Positions 22,975-31,022 of a stretch of DNA of 64,000 nt are shown here, piece after piece; position 1 is the first letter of the stretch; every line of letters begins with the position of its first letter. A model generated the notes under the pieces. It was not told the DNA's origin and did not search any database. It saw only the letters and a list, made by a program, of their open reading frames with translations. A program made the position numbers and the translations under genes. The stretch comes from JADGRA01 sp052143535 (GTDB lineage Bacteria; Myxococcota; Myxococcia; Myxococcales; Myxococcaceae): positions 1 through 64,000 of the forward strand of contig JBKQSS010000056.1 in NCBI GenBank assembly GCA_052143535.1. Direction: 5' to 3'.

Positions 22975-25872
22975 CTACTCCAGGCTGGGCCGCGTCTCCT
23001 CGACCTCGAACGCCTCGATGATGTCGCCCGCCTTGAAGTCCTGCCAGCCCTCGACGCCGATGCCGCACTCGAAGCCCTGAGCCACCTCGCGCACGTCGTC
23101 CTTGAAGCGCTTGAGGCTGGCCACCTTGCCGGTGCCGATGGCCTTTCCCTCGCGGAAGATGCGCACCTGGCTGGTGCGCCGAATGAGGCCCTCCACCACC
23201 GAGCAGCCGGCGATGGTGCCCAGCTTCGGGACGTTGAAGAGGTTGCGGACTTCGGCCTTCCCGAGCTTCTTCTCGGTGCGGATGGGCTCGAGCAGCCCCT
23301 CCATCGCTTTGCGCACCCCGTCGATGAGCTCGTAGATGATGGAGTAGGTGTAGATGGCCACGCCCTGGGCCTTGGCCGCCGCCTCGGAGCCGGATTCCGG
23401 CTTCACGTTGAAGCCGAGCACGGTGCCTTTGCTCGCCGCGGCGAGCATCACGTCGGACTCGGTCATCGCCCCGACGCCCTTGTGAATAATCTCCACCTTC
23501 ACTTTGGGCGTGGAGAGCTTGGTGAGGGCCTGGGCCACCGCCTCCACCGAGCCCTGGACGTCGCCCTTGATGACCACTCGAAGCTCCTTGGCCTCGCCTT
23601 CCTTGGTCCGCTGCAAGAGCGATTCGAGCGAGTCCTTGGACGTCTTGCCGAGGTCCGCCTGACGCTCCTTGGTGATGCGGTGGTCGGCAATCTCCTTGGC
23701 CGCCTTCTCGTCCTCGACGCCGTTGATGGTGTCCCCGGCGGTGGGGACGCCGGACAGGCCGACCACTTCGGCCGAGTAGCCGGCCAGGACTTCCTTCACC
23801 GGCTTGCCGCGCCCGTCCAACAGGGCACGCACCCGTCCGTAGTGGGTGCCGGTGACGACGGCGTCGCCGCTGCGCAGCGTGCCCTCCTGCACCAGCACGG
23901 TGGCCACCGGGCCCCGCCCCTTCTCCAGCTTGGCCTCGATGATGGTGCCGAGCGCCGGCCGGTTGGGGTTGGCGGTGAGCTCCAGCACCTCGGCCTGGAG
24001 CAGGATGTTTTCCAAGAGCAAGTCAACGCCGGCTTTGGTGCGAGCCGAAACCGGCACCATGATGGTGTCGCCGCCCCACTCCTCAGGCACCAGCTCCAGC
24101 GCCGCCAAGTCCTTCTTCACGCGCTCCGGGTTGGCGCCCGGCAAGTCCATCTTGTTGATGGCCACCACCAGCGGCACCTTGGCCGCCTTGGCGTGGCTCA
24201 CCGCTTCTTGCGTCTGGGGCATCACGCCGTCGTCGGCGGCCACCACCAGCACCACCAAGTCGGTGACATTGGCGCCCCGGGCGCGCATCGAGGTGAAGGC
24301 CTCGTGGCCCGGGGTGTCGAGGAAGGTGATGTCGCCCTTGGGCAGGGTGACGGTGTAGGCGCCGATGTGCTGGGTGATGCCACCGGCCTCACCCTCGGCC
24401 ACGTGGGCCGAGCGGATGGCATCGAGCAGCGACGTCTTCCCGTGGTCGACGTGGCCCATCACGGTCACCACTGGCGGGCGGGGGCGCTCGTCCTCGGGAC
24501 GCTCGGCCACCTCGGGGAGGTAGTCCTCCACCTCGAAGCCCACCTTCTCCACCTTCCAGCCGTAGTCGGTGGCGATGATGGCAGCAGTCTCCATGTCCAC
24601 CATCTGGTTGGCGGTGGCCATGGTGCCGCCGGCCATCAGCTTCTTAATAATCTCGGACGTCTTCACCCCCATCGTCTGCGACAGCTCCGAGACGCTGATG
24701 GCCTCTTGGATGCGGATGACCTTCTTGTCCCCAGCCATCTCTGTAATTTGCGTCTTCTGCCCCTTCTTGGTGGGCTTGCGCTTCTTGCCGCGCACCGGAA
24801 TGGTGACACGTCCCCAAATCAGGTTGTCCATCTCCTGTTTGGTGATGCCGCCTTCCTTCTCGGTGGTGCGCTTCTTCCCGCGGTCCTGCTCCTTCTTCTT
24901 GGTGATGTCGATGAGCTCGCGGCCGCGGCCCAGCCCGTCGGGCACCACCTTGAATTCACGCACCTCGCCGATGGCCTTCTTTCCGGGGGCCATGGGGATG
25001 TTTTTGTGCGCCGTGGAAGAGGGCGTCACCCGGCGGACGGCGATGAGTGGACGGCTGATGACGACGGCCTGGGTGGCCGTCGGCCGCCGGCCCTCGCCCG
25101 GGGCTCCGGTGGGCGCAGCGCTGGCACCGGGGGCGGCACCGGCGCGGGGCCCTCCGACGCCCGGACGGTGGGTGACGGTTTGCCCAGGCCCTGAAGCGCG
25201 GGCCTGCTGTGAGGCGGCGCTGGTGCGCGCCGGGGGCGAGCTCGGAGCGCCGGCGGTGCGCGCTGGGGCCGCCGACGGGCCGGCGCGCGTCCCCTGCGGG
25301 GCAGGACGGGAAATAATTTGGGCCGTCCGCAAGCCGGCGGCGGGGGCCCGTTGGGGCGGGGCGGCCGAAGGCGGTGAGGAAAGCGGCGGCTGGGCCAGGG
25401 CGGCCGTGGGCGAGCTTGCTTCGCGCTGCACCGCCGGCGCAGGCGGAGCCACCGGCGCTGGCAGCTCCGGGGGGGCGACCACTTCAGGCTCAGGTGCTTC
25501 CGGCACCGCTTCGGCGACGCTGGGCAGCGACGGGGGCTCGACGGCCGGCGGCGGGGGGGACAGGGGGGCCTCGGCAACCGGGGCCTCGGCCGGTGCTGCC
25601 GTCCCGTTGGGGCCGGGGTGGACTTCCGGGCCCGGGCCGCGCCGGCGCACCACGAAGCCCTTGGCGGCCACCGGCGCAGGTGCAGCACGGGGGCGGCGCT
25701 TTTCGACAATGCGCTGCACCGCCGCGGTGGCCTGGTCGTCCTCGAGCGAGCTGGAGTGACTCTTGACGTCGTAGCCGAGCGACGTCAGCTCGGTGACGAC
25801 CTCACGGTTGTCCAACTCGATGCCAAAGGACTTGAGCTCTCTGGCGATTTCGTGAACGCGCTTCTTCGACAT
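22975..25872 (-). CDS. infB: Translation initiation factor IF-2
   Basis: GTPase that brings fMet-tRNA to the 30S subunit and promotes subunit joining. The 965-residue protein has an N-terminal IF2_N domain (SKKRVHEIARELKSFGIELD), a long Ala/Pro-rich linker (about residues 55-290), a second IF2_N segment near SVSELSQTMGVKTSEIIKKL, and the G domain from about residue 470 with G1 GHVDHGKTSLLD, G3 DTPGHEAF and G4 NKMDLP. The C-terminal half is the fMet-tRNA-binding part. The linker is long, as in other GC-rich delta-proteobacteria. It lies within the nusA-ylxR-infB order. Confidence 0.97.
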   Translation of the reverse strand: MSKKRVHEIARELKSFGIELDNREVVTELTSLGYDVKSHSSSLEDDQATAAVQRIVEKRRPRAAPAPVAAKGFVVRRRGPGPEVHPGPNGTAAPAEAPVAEAPLSPPPPAVEPPSLPSVAEAVPEAPEPEVVAPPELPAPVAPPAPAVQREASSPTAALAQPPLSSPPSAAPPQRAPAAGLRTAQIISRPAPQGTRAGPSAAPARTAGAPSSPPARTSAASQQARASGPGQTVTHRPGVGGPRAGAAPGASAAPTGAPGEGRRPTATQAVVISRPLIAVRRVTPSSTAHKNIPMAPGKKAIGEVREFKVVPDGLGRGRELIDITKKKEQDRGKKRTTEKEGGITKQEMDNLIWGRVTIPVRGKKRKPTKKGQKTQITEMAGDKKVIRIQEAISVSELSQTMGVKTSEIIKKLMAGGTMATANQMVDMETAAIIATDYGWKVEKVGFEVEDYLPEVAERPEDERPRPPVVTVMGHVDHGKTSLLDAIRSAHVAEGEAGGITQHIGAYTVTLPKGDITFLDTPGHEAFTSMRARGANVTDLVVLVVAADDGVMPQTQEAVSHAKAAKVPLVVAINKMDLPGANPERVKKDLAALELVPEEWGGDTIMVPVSARTKAGVDLLLENILLQAEVLELTANPNRPALGTIIEAKLEKGRGPVATVLVQEGTLRSGDAVVTGTHYGRVRALLDGRGKPVKEVLAGYSAEVVGLSGVPTAGDTINGVEDEKAAKEIADHRITKERQADLGKTSKDSLESLLQRTKEGEAKELRVVIKGDVQGSVEAVAQALTKLSTPKVKVEIIHKGVGAMTESDVMLAAASKGTVLGFNVKPESGSEAAAKAQGVAIYTYSIIYELIDGVRKAMEGLLEPIRTEKKLGKAEVRNLFNVPKLGTIAGCSVVEGLIRRTSQVRIFREGKAIGTGKVASLKRFKDDVREVAQGFECGIGVEGWQDFKAGDIIEAFEVEETRPSLE

Positions 25873-25925
25873 AGGCCCCTTGCTGCTGGTCTTCTAACGC
25901 ACTCCTCGCTTCTCGGCCCAGACCT

Positions 25926-26195
25926 TCAGGACGTTACGGCCAGCGCCGCCTCCAACGCGGAGACGTCAATGGCGCGCATCCGGCCGCGAAAAGCCCGCGC
26001 AAGCGCCTTCCGCTGCACCGCGGCTCGCAAGCAGCCCGCCCCACAGAGGTAGGCGCCGCGACCGGTCCCGGTCCTCGTCTTGTCCCAGCTGGTGGTGCCC
26101 TCGCTCGACAGGCACAGCCGCTGGAGGTCCCTTTGGGGGCGCTTGGCCCCACATCCAATGCAGGTCCGCTCCGGATGCTCTCGTCTCGGAGTCAC
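25926..26195 (-). CDS. ylxR: YlxR family RNA-binding protein
   Basis: An 89-residue YlxR (DUF448) protein. The hallmark RTCIGCGAKRPQRDLQRL is followed by GTGRGAYLCGAGCL, containing the GRGAY motif. The family binds RNA or nucleoid and sits almost always between nusA and infB, as here. GTG 26195 gives the usual length. A strong site GGGGAGGGG lies further upstream, but the ATG beside it opens a different frame that stops after 16 codons, exactly overlapping the GTG; that short frame might couple translation. Confidence 0.88.
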   Translation of the reverse strand: MTPRREHPERTCIGCGAKRPQRDLQRLCLSSEGTTSWDKTRTGTGRGAYLCGAGCLRAAVQRKALARAFRGRMRAIDVSALEAALAVTS

Positions 26196-26302
26196 CTGGC
26201 GTCTCGCCCTGGTGCGGACAGTGGCCGGCCCTGGCACTTCATGTCCCCTCCCCAACCGTTTCGGGGGGGGGAGCCCAGGGGCCAACAAAGGCCCATGTCC
26301 CG

Positions 26303-28006
26303 CTAGGGCGCCTTGCCCTCCTCTCCGATGGGCGCGGCCAGACTGGCCATCCCGGCACGCTCGGCATCGAGCTCGGTGCGCAACCGGGCCTCCTCGAGCA
26401 AATAGGACTCCGCGGCACTCTTCAGCTGGCGCGCCTTCTTGATGCCGACTGCCGGCACGTCCCCCAGCTTGGCGAGGTCCTTCTCGTTGGCCACGTCCTC
26501 GACAGTTTTGTAGCCGCTCAGCACCAGGGCTTCGATGGTTTTCTCGCTCATCCCTCGCACCCGGGCCAGTCGCTCGGCCTGGGTGAGCTCGTCCGGGTGG
26601 CGACGGGCCTCAAAGAGGCGCTGCTGCTCGCGCTCGTACTCCATCCGGCTGAGCTCGGCCGCGTCGTCCACCATCTGCTTGCTCGCCTGCTCCTGCATGG
26701 CCGGAATTCTCGCCGGGTCCACGCCGGGAATTTGCGCCAGCACCTCTGGGCTTGCTTCGGCGACGTCCTTCGACTGCCGGAAGCCGTGGGCGTAGAGGGT
26801 TTCAATCAGCATCTCATTGACGCCCGGGAGCACCCCCAGCGAGCGGTTGGCGAACTCGCGCATTTCCCGCACGCGGCTCTCGCTGTTGATGTCCAGCTTC
26901 CAGCCGGTGAGCTGGGCGGCCAGCCGGACGTTTTGCCCACGCCGGCCGATGGCCAAGGACAGCTGGTCGTCGGGGACAATCAGCTCCATGGCGTGGTTGG
27001 CCTCGTCGATGATGACCCGCGACACCTCCGCCGGGGCCAGCGCCGAGCAGACGAAACGGGCCGGGTCCTCGTCCCAAGGCACAATGTCGATTTTCTCCCC
27101 GCGCAGCTCCTGCACCACGGCCTGCACACGGCTGCCCTTCATGCCCACGCAGGCCCCCACCGGGTCGACGTCGGCGTCACGGCTGCTGACGGCAATTTTT
27201 GCCCGCCCTCCGGGCTCGCGGGCCGCGGCCTCAATCACGACAATCCCCTCCGCAATCTCCGGGACCTCCATCTCGAAGAGCTTGGTGAGGAGGTTGACCG
27301 AGGCCCGGCTGAGAATAATTTGCGGCCCTTTGGACTCGCGCAAAACGTCCAGGACGAAGGCCTGAACACGGTCGCCGGCCCGGTAGGTTTCCCGCGGCAC
27401 CTGCTCGCGGACCGGGAGCACCGCTTCGGCGCGCCCCAAGTCGACAATGATGTTGCCCCGCTCGAAGCGCCGGGCGATGCCGGTGACAATCTCGTTCTTT
27501 CTGTCCTTGTACTCGTTGTAGACATTCTCCCGCTCTGCATCGCGGGTGCGCTGCAGAATGACTTGCTTCGCCGTCTGGGCGGCGATGCGGCCGAAGCCTC
27601 GCCGGAAGGTCTTCAGCCGAAGAATGTCGCCGTACTGGTCGTCTTGGGCCTTGGCCTCGGCGGCGTCCTCGTCGCGGTAGAAAATTTGGAAGACCAGCTC
27701 GTCACCGGCTTCGACTTCCATCCCCTTCTTGCGGGCCTCGTCCATGCTCAGCTGGTTGACGCCCTGGGCCGGGTCGGTAATTTCCTCGACCACCGTTACC
27801 GCCTGGAAGAGCTCCACCACGCCCTTGTCCACTTCGTACTTGGCCTCGAGGTTGCGGTCCTGCCCGAAGTGCTTCTTGGCCGCGGTCTGCATCGCGTCCT
27901 CGAGCGTCGCCACCAGCACGCTCTTCTCGATGCCCTTGTCCTTGGCCACCTGCTCCAGGATGAGGTTGAGATTCACCACCGGGGTGGCTGCCGCTGTCGT
28001 CGCCAT
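26303..28006 (-). CDS. nusA: Transcription termination/antitermination factor NusA
   Basis: Binds RNA polymerase and nascent RNA to modulate pausing, termination and antitermination. The 567-residue protein starts at ATG 28006 and has the NusA N-terminal domain (residues about 12-140), an S1 domain near residues 145-215 and two KH domains (motifs VGACVGMKGSRVQAVVQELRG and LAIGRRGQNVRLAAQLTGW). After these come two helix-hairpin-helix-like segments (GVLPGVNEMLIETLYAHGF and RGMSEKTIEALVLSGYKTV), longer than in short NusA proteins. It follows rimP by 13 bases. Confidence 0.96.
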   Translation of the reverse strand: MATTAAATPVVNLNLILEQVAKDKGIEKSVLVATLEDAMQTAAKKHFGQDRNLEAKYEVDKGVVELFQAVTVVEEITDPAQGVNQLSMDEARKKGMEVEAGDELVFQIFYRDEDAAEAKAQDDQYGDILRLKTFRRGFGRIAAQTAKQVILQRTRDAERENVYNEYKDRKNEIVTGIARRFERGNIIVDLGRAEAVLPVREQVPRETYRAGDRVQAFVLDVLRESKGPQIILSRASVNLLTKLFEMEVPEIAEGIVVIEAAAREPGGRAKIAVSSRDADVDPVGACVGMKGSRVQAVVQELRGEKIDIVPWDEDPARFVCSALAPAEVSRVIIDEANHAMELIVPDDQLSLAIGRRGQNVRLAAQLTGWKLDINSESRVREMREFANRSLGVLPGVNEMLIETLYAHGFRQSKDVAEASPEVLAQIPGVDPARIPAMQEQASKQMVDDAAELSRMEYEREQQRLFEARRHPDELTQAERLARVRGMSEKTIEALVLSGYKTVEDVANEKDLAKLGDVPAVGIKKARQLKSAAESYLLEEARLRTELDAERAGMASLAAPIGEEGKAP

Positions 28007-28019
28007 GGCTCGTTCGTCC

Positions 28020-28526
28020 CTAGAAGTCGAACTCCAGATTCGCCTTCGCAATGTCCCGGAACGGGATGCGGAAGGCGGGACCACCTTCGACGTGGACGGT
28101 CACTCCCTCGTCGGCCACGTCCTGCAGTGTCCCGGTGAAGCTCTTGCGCCCCGGCGTCCCCACCGGCCCAAACGTCTTCACCTTGATGCGCTTGCCAAGG
28201 ACACGCCGGAAGTGGTCCGGCTTGCGCAGCGGCCGGTTGACGCCGGGGCTGCTGACCTCGAGGCTGTAGCCCTGCTCGACCACGTCCTCCACGTCGAGCG
28301 CCGTCTCCACCGCGTGGGAGACACGGGCACACTCCTCCAGCCCAATGCCCCCCTCCTTGGCCATCGGGTCACGCCCGGGCCGGTCGATGTAGAGCCGAAG
28401 AATCCACCCCAAAGGCTCGCGGAGCCACTCCACGTCCACCAGCTCGAAGCCCTCGGCCTGCACCAAAGGCTCCGCCACGCGCGCCGCGCGCTCGGCCACC
28501 GATGCCTTGTGCAGTACCTCGGTCAT
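28020..28526 (-). CDS. rimP: Ribosome maturation factor RimP
   Basis: Assists 30S assembly. A 168-residue protein with the family features EGFELVDVEWLRE in the N-terminal domain and YSLEVSSPGVNRPLRKPDHF at the domain junction, followed by an SH3-like C-terminal domain. ATG 28526 was chosen because it gives the usual length; the longer frame upstream reads through the hairpin-rich leader. No Shine-Dalgarno sequence is visible at the start. First gene of the rimP-nusA-ylxR-infB unit. Confidence 0.93.
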   Translation of the reverse strand: MTEVLHKASVAERAARVAEPLVQAEGFELVDVEWLREPLGWILRLYIDRPGRDPMAKEGGIGLEECARVSHAVETALDVEDVVEQGYSLEVSSPGVNRPLRKPDHFRRVLGKRIKVKTFGPVGTPGRKSFTGTLQDVADEGVTVHVEGGPAFRIPFRDIAKANLEFDF

Positions 28527-28547
28527 GGCAGGAGGGGTCCAGAAACG

Positions 28548-28571
28548 AAAAAAGCGGGCACGTAGGCCCAC
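28548..28571 (-). terminator. Terminator-like hairpin in the rimP leader
   Basis: Minus strand: stem GTGGGC/GCCCGC (28571-28566 with 28559-28554, one wobble pair), a six-base loop and then six T (28553-28548). It lies 22 bases before rimP with no upstream gene on this strand, so it is probably an attenuator inside the operon leader. Confidence 0.6.
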
Positions 28572-28702
28572 TTTTCGAGGGTAAATCGAAAAATGTGGAC
28601 GCCCTCGGTACCACAGCCCTCCCGAGGGTGTAAAGACACCGAGCCGGCGTGCCACAGCCCTCGCCGAGGCCCCTTCGGCGCGCGGTAACGCCCTGCGTTA
28701 TA
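28572..28702 (-). promoter_or_regulatory. Promoter region and folded leader of the rimP-nusA-infB operon
   Basis: Minus strand: a TATAAC box at 28702-28697 may be the -10 element, with no convincing -35. Downstream come several short hairpins: GGTGT/ACACC (28640-28627), CCCTCGG/CCGAGGG (28628-28602) and a perfect seven-pair TTTTCGA/TCGAAAA with a seven-base loop (28592-28572), directly before the terminator-like hairpin. Some stems overlap and so exclude each other. Confidence 0.5.
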
Positions 28703-28762
28703 CCCCGCTGACGGGCGCTGGCACCTCCCCCCGGGCGGTCCATGCCATCCTCCAGGACCTCC

Positions 28763-29569
28763 ATGTCCGCTTTCCGCCTGGCCGCAGTCCAGATGGCGTC
28801 CGGTGCCGACAAGGCCGAAAACCTGGCCACCGCCGAGCGCCTCGTCCGCGAGGCGGCACAGGCCGGGGCGGCGCTGGTGGGTTTGCCGGAAAACGTCGCG
28901 TGGATGGGCCCGGAGACGGAGCGCGCCCAGGCCGCCGAGCCGCTCGAGGGGCCCACCCTGGCGCGCTTCTCGTCGTTGGCCCGCGACTGCGCCATTCACC
29001 TCGTGGCCGGAAGTGTTTTGGAAACCGGCGCGCCCGGAGGGCGCCTCTACAACACCAGCGTCCTCTTCAGCCCCAAGGGCGAGCGGCTGGCCGTCTACCG
29101 GAAAATGCACCTCTTCGACGTCGAGGTGGGCGACGGGCAGACGTACCGGGAGTCGGCGGCCGTCGCTCCGGGGACGGACGTCGTCTGTGTCGAGACGGCG
29201 CTCGGCCGCATTGGACTGTCCGTCTGTTACGACTTGCGCTTCCCAGAGCTCTACCGCGCGCTGGCCAAACAAGGCGCGGTGCTGCTCAGTGTGCCCAGCG
29301 CCTTCACCCTGATGACGGGGAAGGACCATTGGGAGGTGCTGCTTCGGGCCCGCGCCATTGAAAACCAGGCTTACGTCCTGGCCCCGGCGCAAGGCGGGAG
29401 GCACCCCGGGGACAGGCTGACCTACGGGCACGCCTTGGTGGTGGACCCCTGGGGCACGGTGGTGGCGTGCGCCTCGGAGGGCGAGGGGCTGGCCATGGCT
29501 CACATGGACCCACTGCTTTTGGAGCGCGTGCGGACCCGCCTTCCGGCACTCAAGCACCGGCGGCTGTAG
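28763..29569 (+). CDS. Carbon-nitrogen hydrolase (Nit1-like amidase)
   Basis: A 268-residue member of the nitrilase superfamily with the Glu-Lys-Cys triad: Glu43 in GLPEN, Lys114 in YRKMHLFDV and Cys155 in GLSVCYDLRFPELYR. KMHLFDV and CYDLRFPELYR are typical of the Nit1/NitFhit branch, whose members hydrolyse deaminated glutathione; that substrate is inferred from family. ATG 28763 has AGGA seven bases upstream; ATG 28742, in frame, has none. It is divergent from rimP across the operon leader. Confidence 0.88.
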   Translation: MSAFRLAAVQMASGADKAENLATAERLVREAAQAGAALVGLPENVAWMGPETERAQAAEPLEGPTLARFSSLARDCAIHLVAGSVLETGAPGGRLYNTSVLFSPKGERLAVYRKMHLFDVEVGDGQTYRESAAVAPGTDVVCVETALGRIGLSVCYDLRFPELYRALAKQGAVLLSVPSAFTLMTGKDHWEVLLRARAIENQAYVLAPAQGGRHPGDRLTYGHALVVDPWGTVVACASEGEGLAMAHMDPLLLERVRTRLPALKHRRL

Positions 29570-29682
29570 CCCAAGCTGCCACCCACCCAAAGGCGGGGAA
29601 AGGCGGCCCGGCCCAAGCCCTCTGCTAGACTCCTCCGTCCGCTTCACCGGACAGCCGGCACCTGCACCCGTCGGGACGACAC

Positions 29683-30123
29683 ATGGCTCTGTGCCTCACG
29701 CTGCTCGCGGCGGGCGACGCCTGTCGCAAGTCCCCGCCCGCTGGGGCCCTGGACGCGGCACCGTCGCCGACGGCCCGCGCCAACCTCTGGCAAGTCAAGG
29801 GGACGGTGTCCGTCAAGCGTGCCGCGGCGGATGACTGGACGGCCGCCACGGACGGCATGGCCCTCTTGGAAAACGACACCGTCCAGACGGGCGCAGGCGC
29901 CTCGGCCTTGGTGCGCTTTCCCAACGGCTCCTCGGTGCTGGTGGGGGAAGAAGCCCTGATTGGCATCGCCGAGACGGGAGGAGCTCCCGGCCGCGACCGG
30001 ACGGACCTCACCGTCAAGCGCGGCACCGTCGATGCCACCCTGCAGACACCCGCCACCCAGGACTTGAGCGTCGGCACCCCCTCGGCGACGGTGCGCGGCG
30101 GACGGGAGATTGTCTTCCAGTGA
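29683..30123 (+). CDS. FecR-domain exported protein
   Basis: A 146-residue protein. The N-terminus MALCLTLLAAGDACRK is a short hydrophobic export signal with a Cys that is a poor lipobox. Residues about 33-146 form a FecR-type domain (VKGTVSVKRAAADDWTAATDG, LENDTVQTGAGASALVRFPNG, and a closing TPSATVRGGREIVF), a fold that in other systems senses periplasmic state or anchors envelope signalling. The TGA overlaps the GTG of the next gene (GTGA), so the two are translationally coupled. Confidence 0.75.
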   Translation: MALCLTLLAAGDACRKSPPAGALDAAPSPTARANLWQVKGTVSVKRAAADDWTAATDGMALLENDTVQTGAGASALVRFPNGSSVLVGEEALIGIAETGGAPGRDRTDLTVKRGTVDATLQTPATQDLSVGTPSATVRGGREIVFQ

Positions 30124-31022
30124 AGCGGCTCTTGCTCGCGCTGGTGCTTTCCTCCACCCCGCCGGCGCCGGAGACGGTGGTGCGTCCCAAGGAGACGCTG
30201 GCCGATGTGGCCTTGCGCACGCTTGGGAGCGCCAGCGCGGCGAGCGAGCTAAGGGCTATCAATCACCTGGACTCGAACGCGGTGGCCGCCGGCACGCAGT
30301 TGTTGCTCCCCGGGCCAGAGCGGGAACTCGCCCTGTCGGCCTTGGCCTCGGCCAAGAGCGCCGTCCACCAAGCCAAGCCAGGCGCCGCGCGCAATGAGGC
30401 CTCGGAGCGCACGGCCGAAGCCGAACGGCTGCTCTCCACCGGCCGCTACGCCGAGGCCGCGGCGCAGGCCGACAGCGCCTGGAAGCTGCTCTCTCAAAGG
30501 GTGGAGGACCCTTCCCGCTTCGCCATCCAGGTGGCCCCCGACGGGACGACGCGGGTGCACGTCGACTCCGGCATCCCGGTGCGCGTCGAAGCCGAGGGGC
30601 GCACCCGGGCCGTCAGCCCAGGCGAGACGGTGATGGTGCACAAGGGCGAGGCCCCGGGCATTCCCACCGGCCAGCTGGACACGCCGACCGCGAGTAGCCT
30701 GGAGGCGCCGGTGCTGCTCGCCCCAGCCGCCAACCTGAGGCTGGTGCTGGACAGCAAAGGGAAGGGCGTGGGACCGCTGCGCCTCAGCTGGCGCTCGGTG
30801 CCCCGCGCGCGCGGCTACTTGGTCGAGCTGAAGGGACCTACCAGCCAGGTGCTGCGCACCACCCGGGCCGAGGCCAGCTTTCCCAGCGCCCTCACCGGCA
30901 GCTACCGCTGGAGCGTGCGCGCCCTGGGCGTCGAAGGAGAGCTGGGCCCAGCCTCGGAGCGGCAGCTGGAGCTCTCCACCGGCAACATCAAGCTCGAAGT
31001 GCAGACACCGGACTGGAAGTGA
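30120..31022 (+). CDS. Exported LysM-like protein with fibronectin-type C-terminus
   Basis: A 300-residue exported protein beginning at GTG 30120, overlapping the FecR gene stop. A short signal (MKRLLLALVLSS) is followed by a LysM-like domain: RPKETLADVALRTLGSASAA, AINHLDSN and AGTQLLLPG follow the LysM pattern for peptidoglycan binding. A helical TPR-like segment (residues about 75-125, LLSTGRYAEAAAQADSAWKLL) and a beta-rich stretch come next. The last 100 residues (LRLSWRSVPRARGYLVEL...GSYRWSVRALG) look like a fibronectin type III fold. Its stop overlaps the HD-GYP gene start. It probably links cell-wall binding to the sensor encoded next. Confidence 0.7.
   Translation: MKRLLLALVLSSTPPAPETVVRPKETLADVALRTLGSASAASELRAINHLDSNAVAAGTQLLLPGPERELALSALASAKSAVHQAKPGAARNEASERTAEAERLLSTGRYAEAAAQADSAWKLLSQRVEDPSRFAIQVAPDGTTRVHVDSGIPVRVEAEGRTRAVSPGETVMVHKGEAPGIPTGQLDTPTASSLEAPVLLAPAANLRLVLDSKGKGVGPLRLSWRSVPRARGYLVELKGPTSQVLRTTRAEASFPSALTGSYRWSVRALGVEGELGPASERQLELSTGNIKLEVQTPDWK

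Noticed and set aside
22423..25194. A 923-residue plus-strand frame opposite infB
   Set aside because: Same reason: it mirrors infB in the antisense frame and lacks protein-like features.
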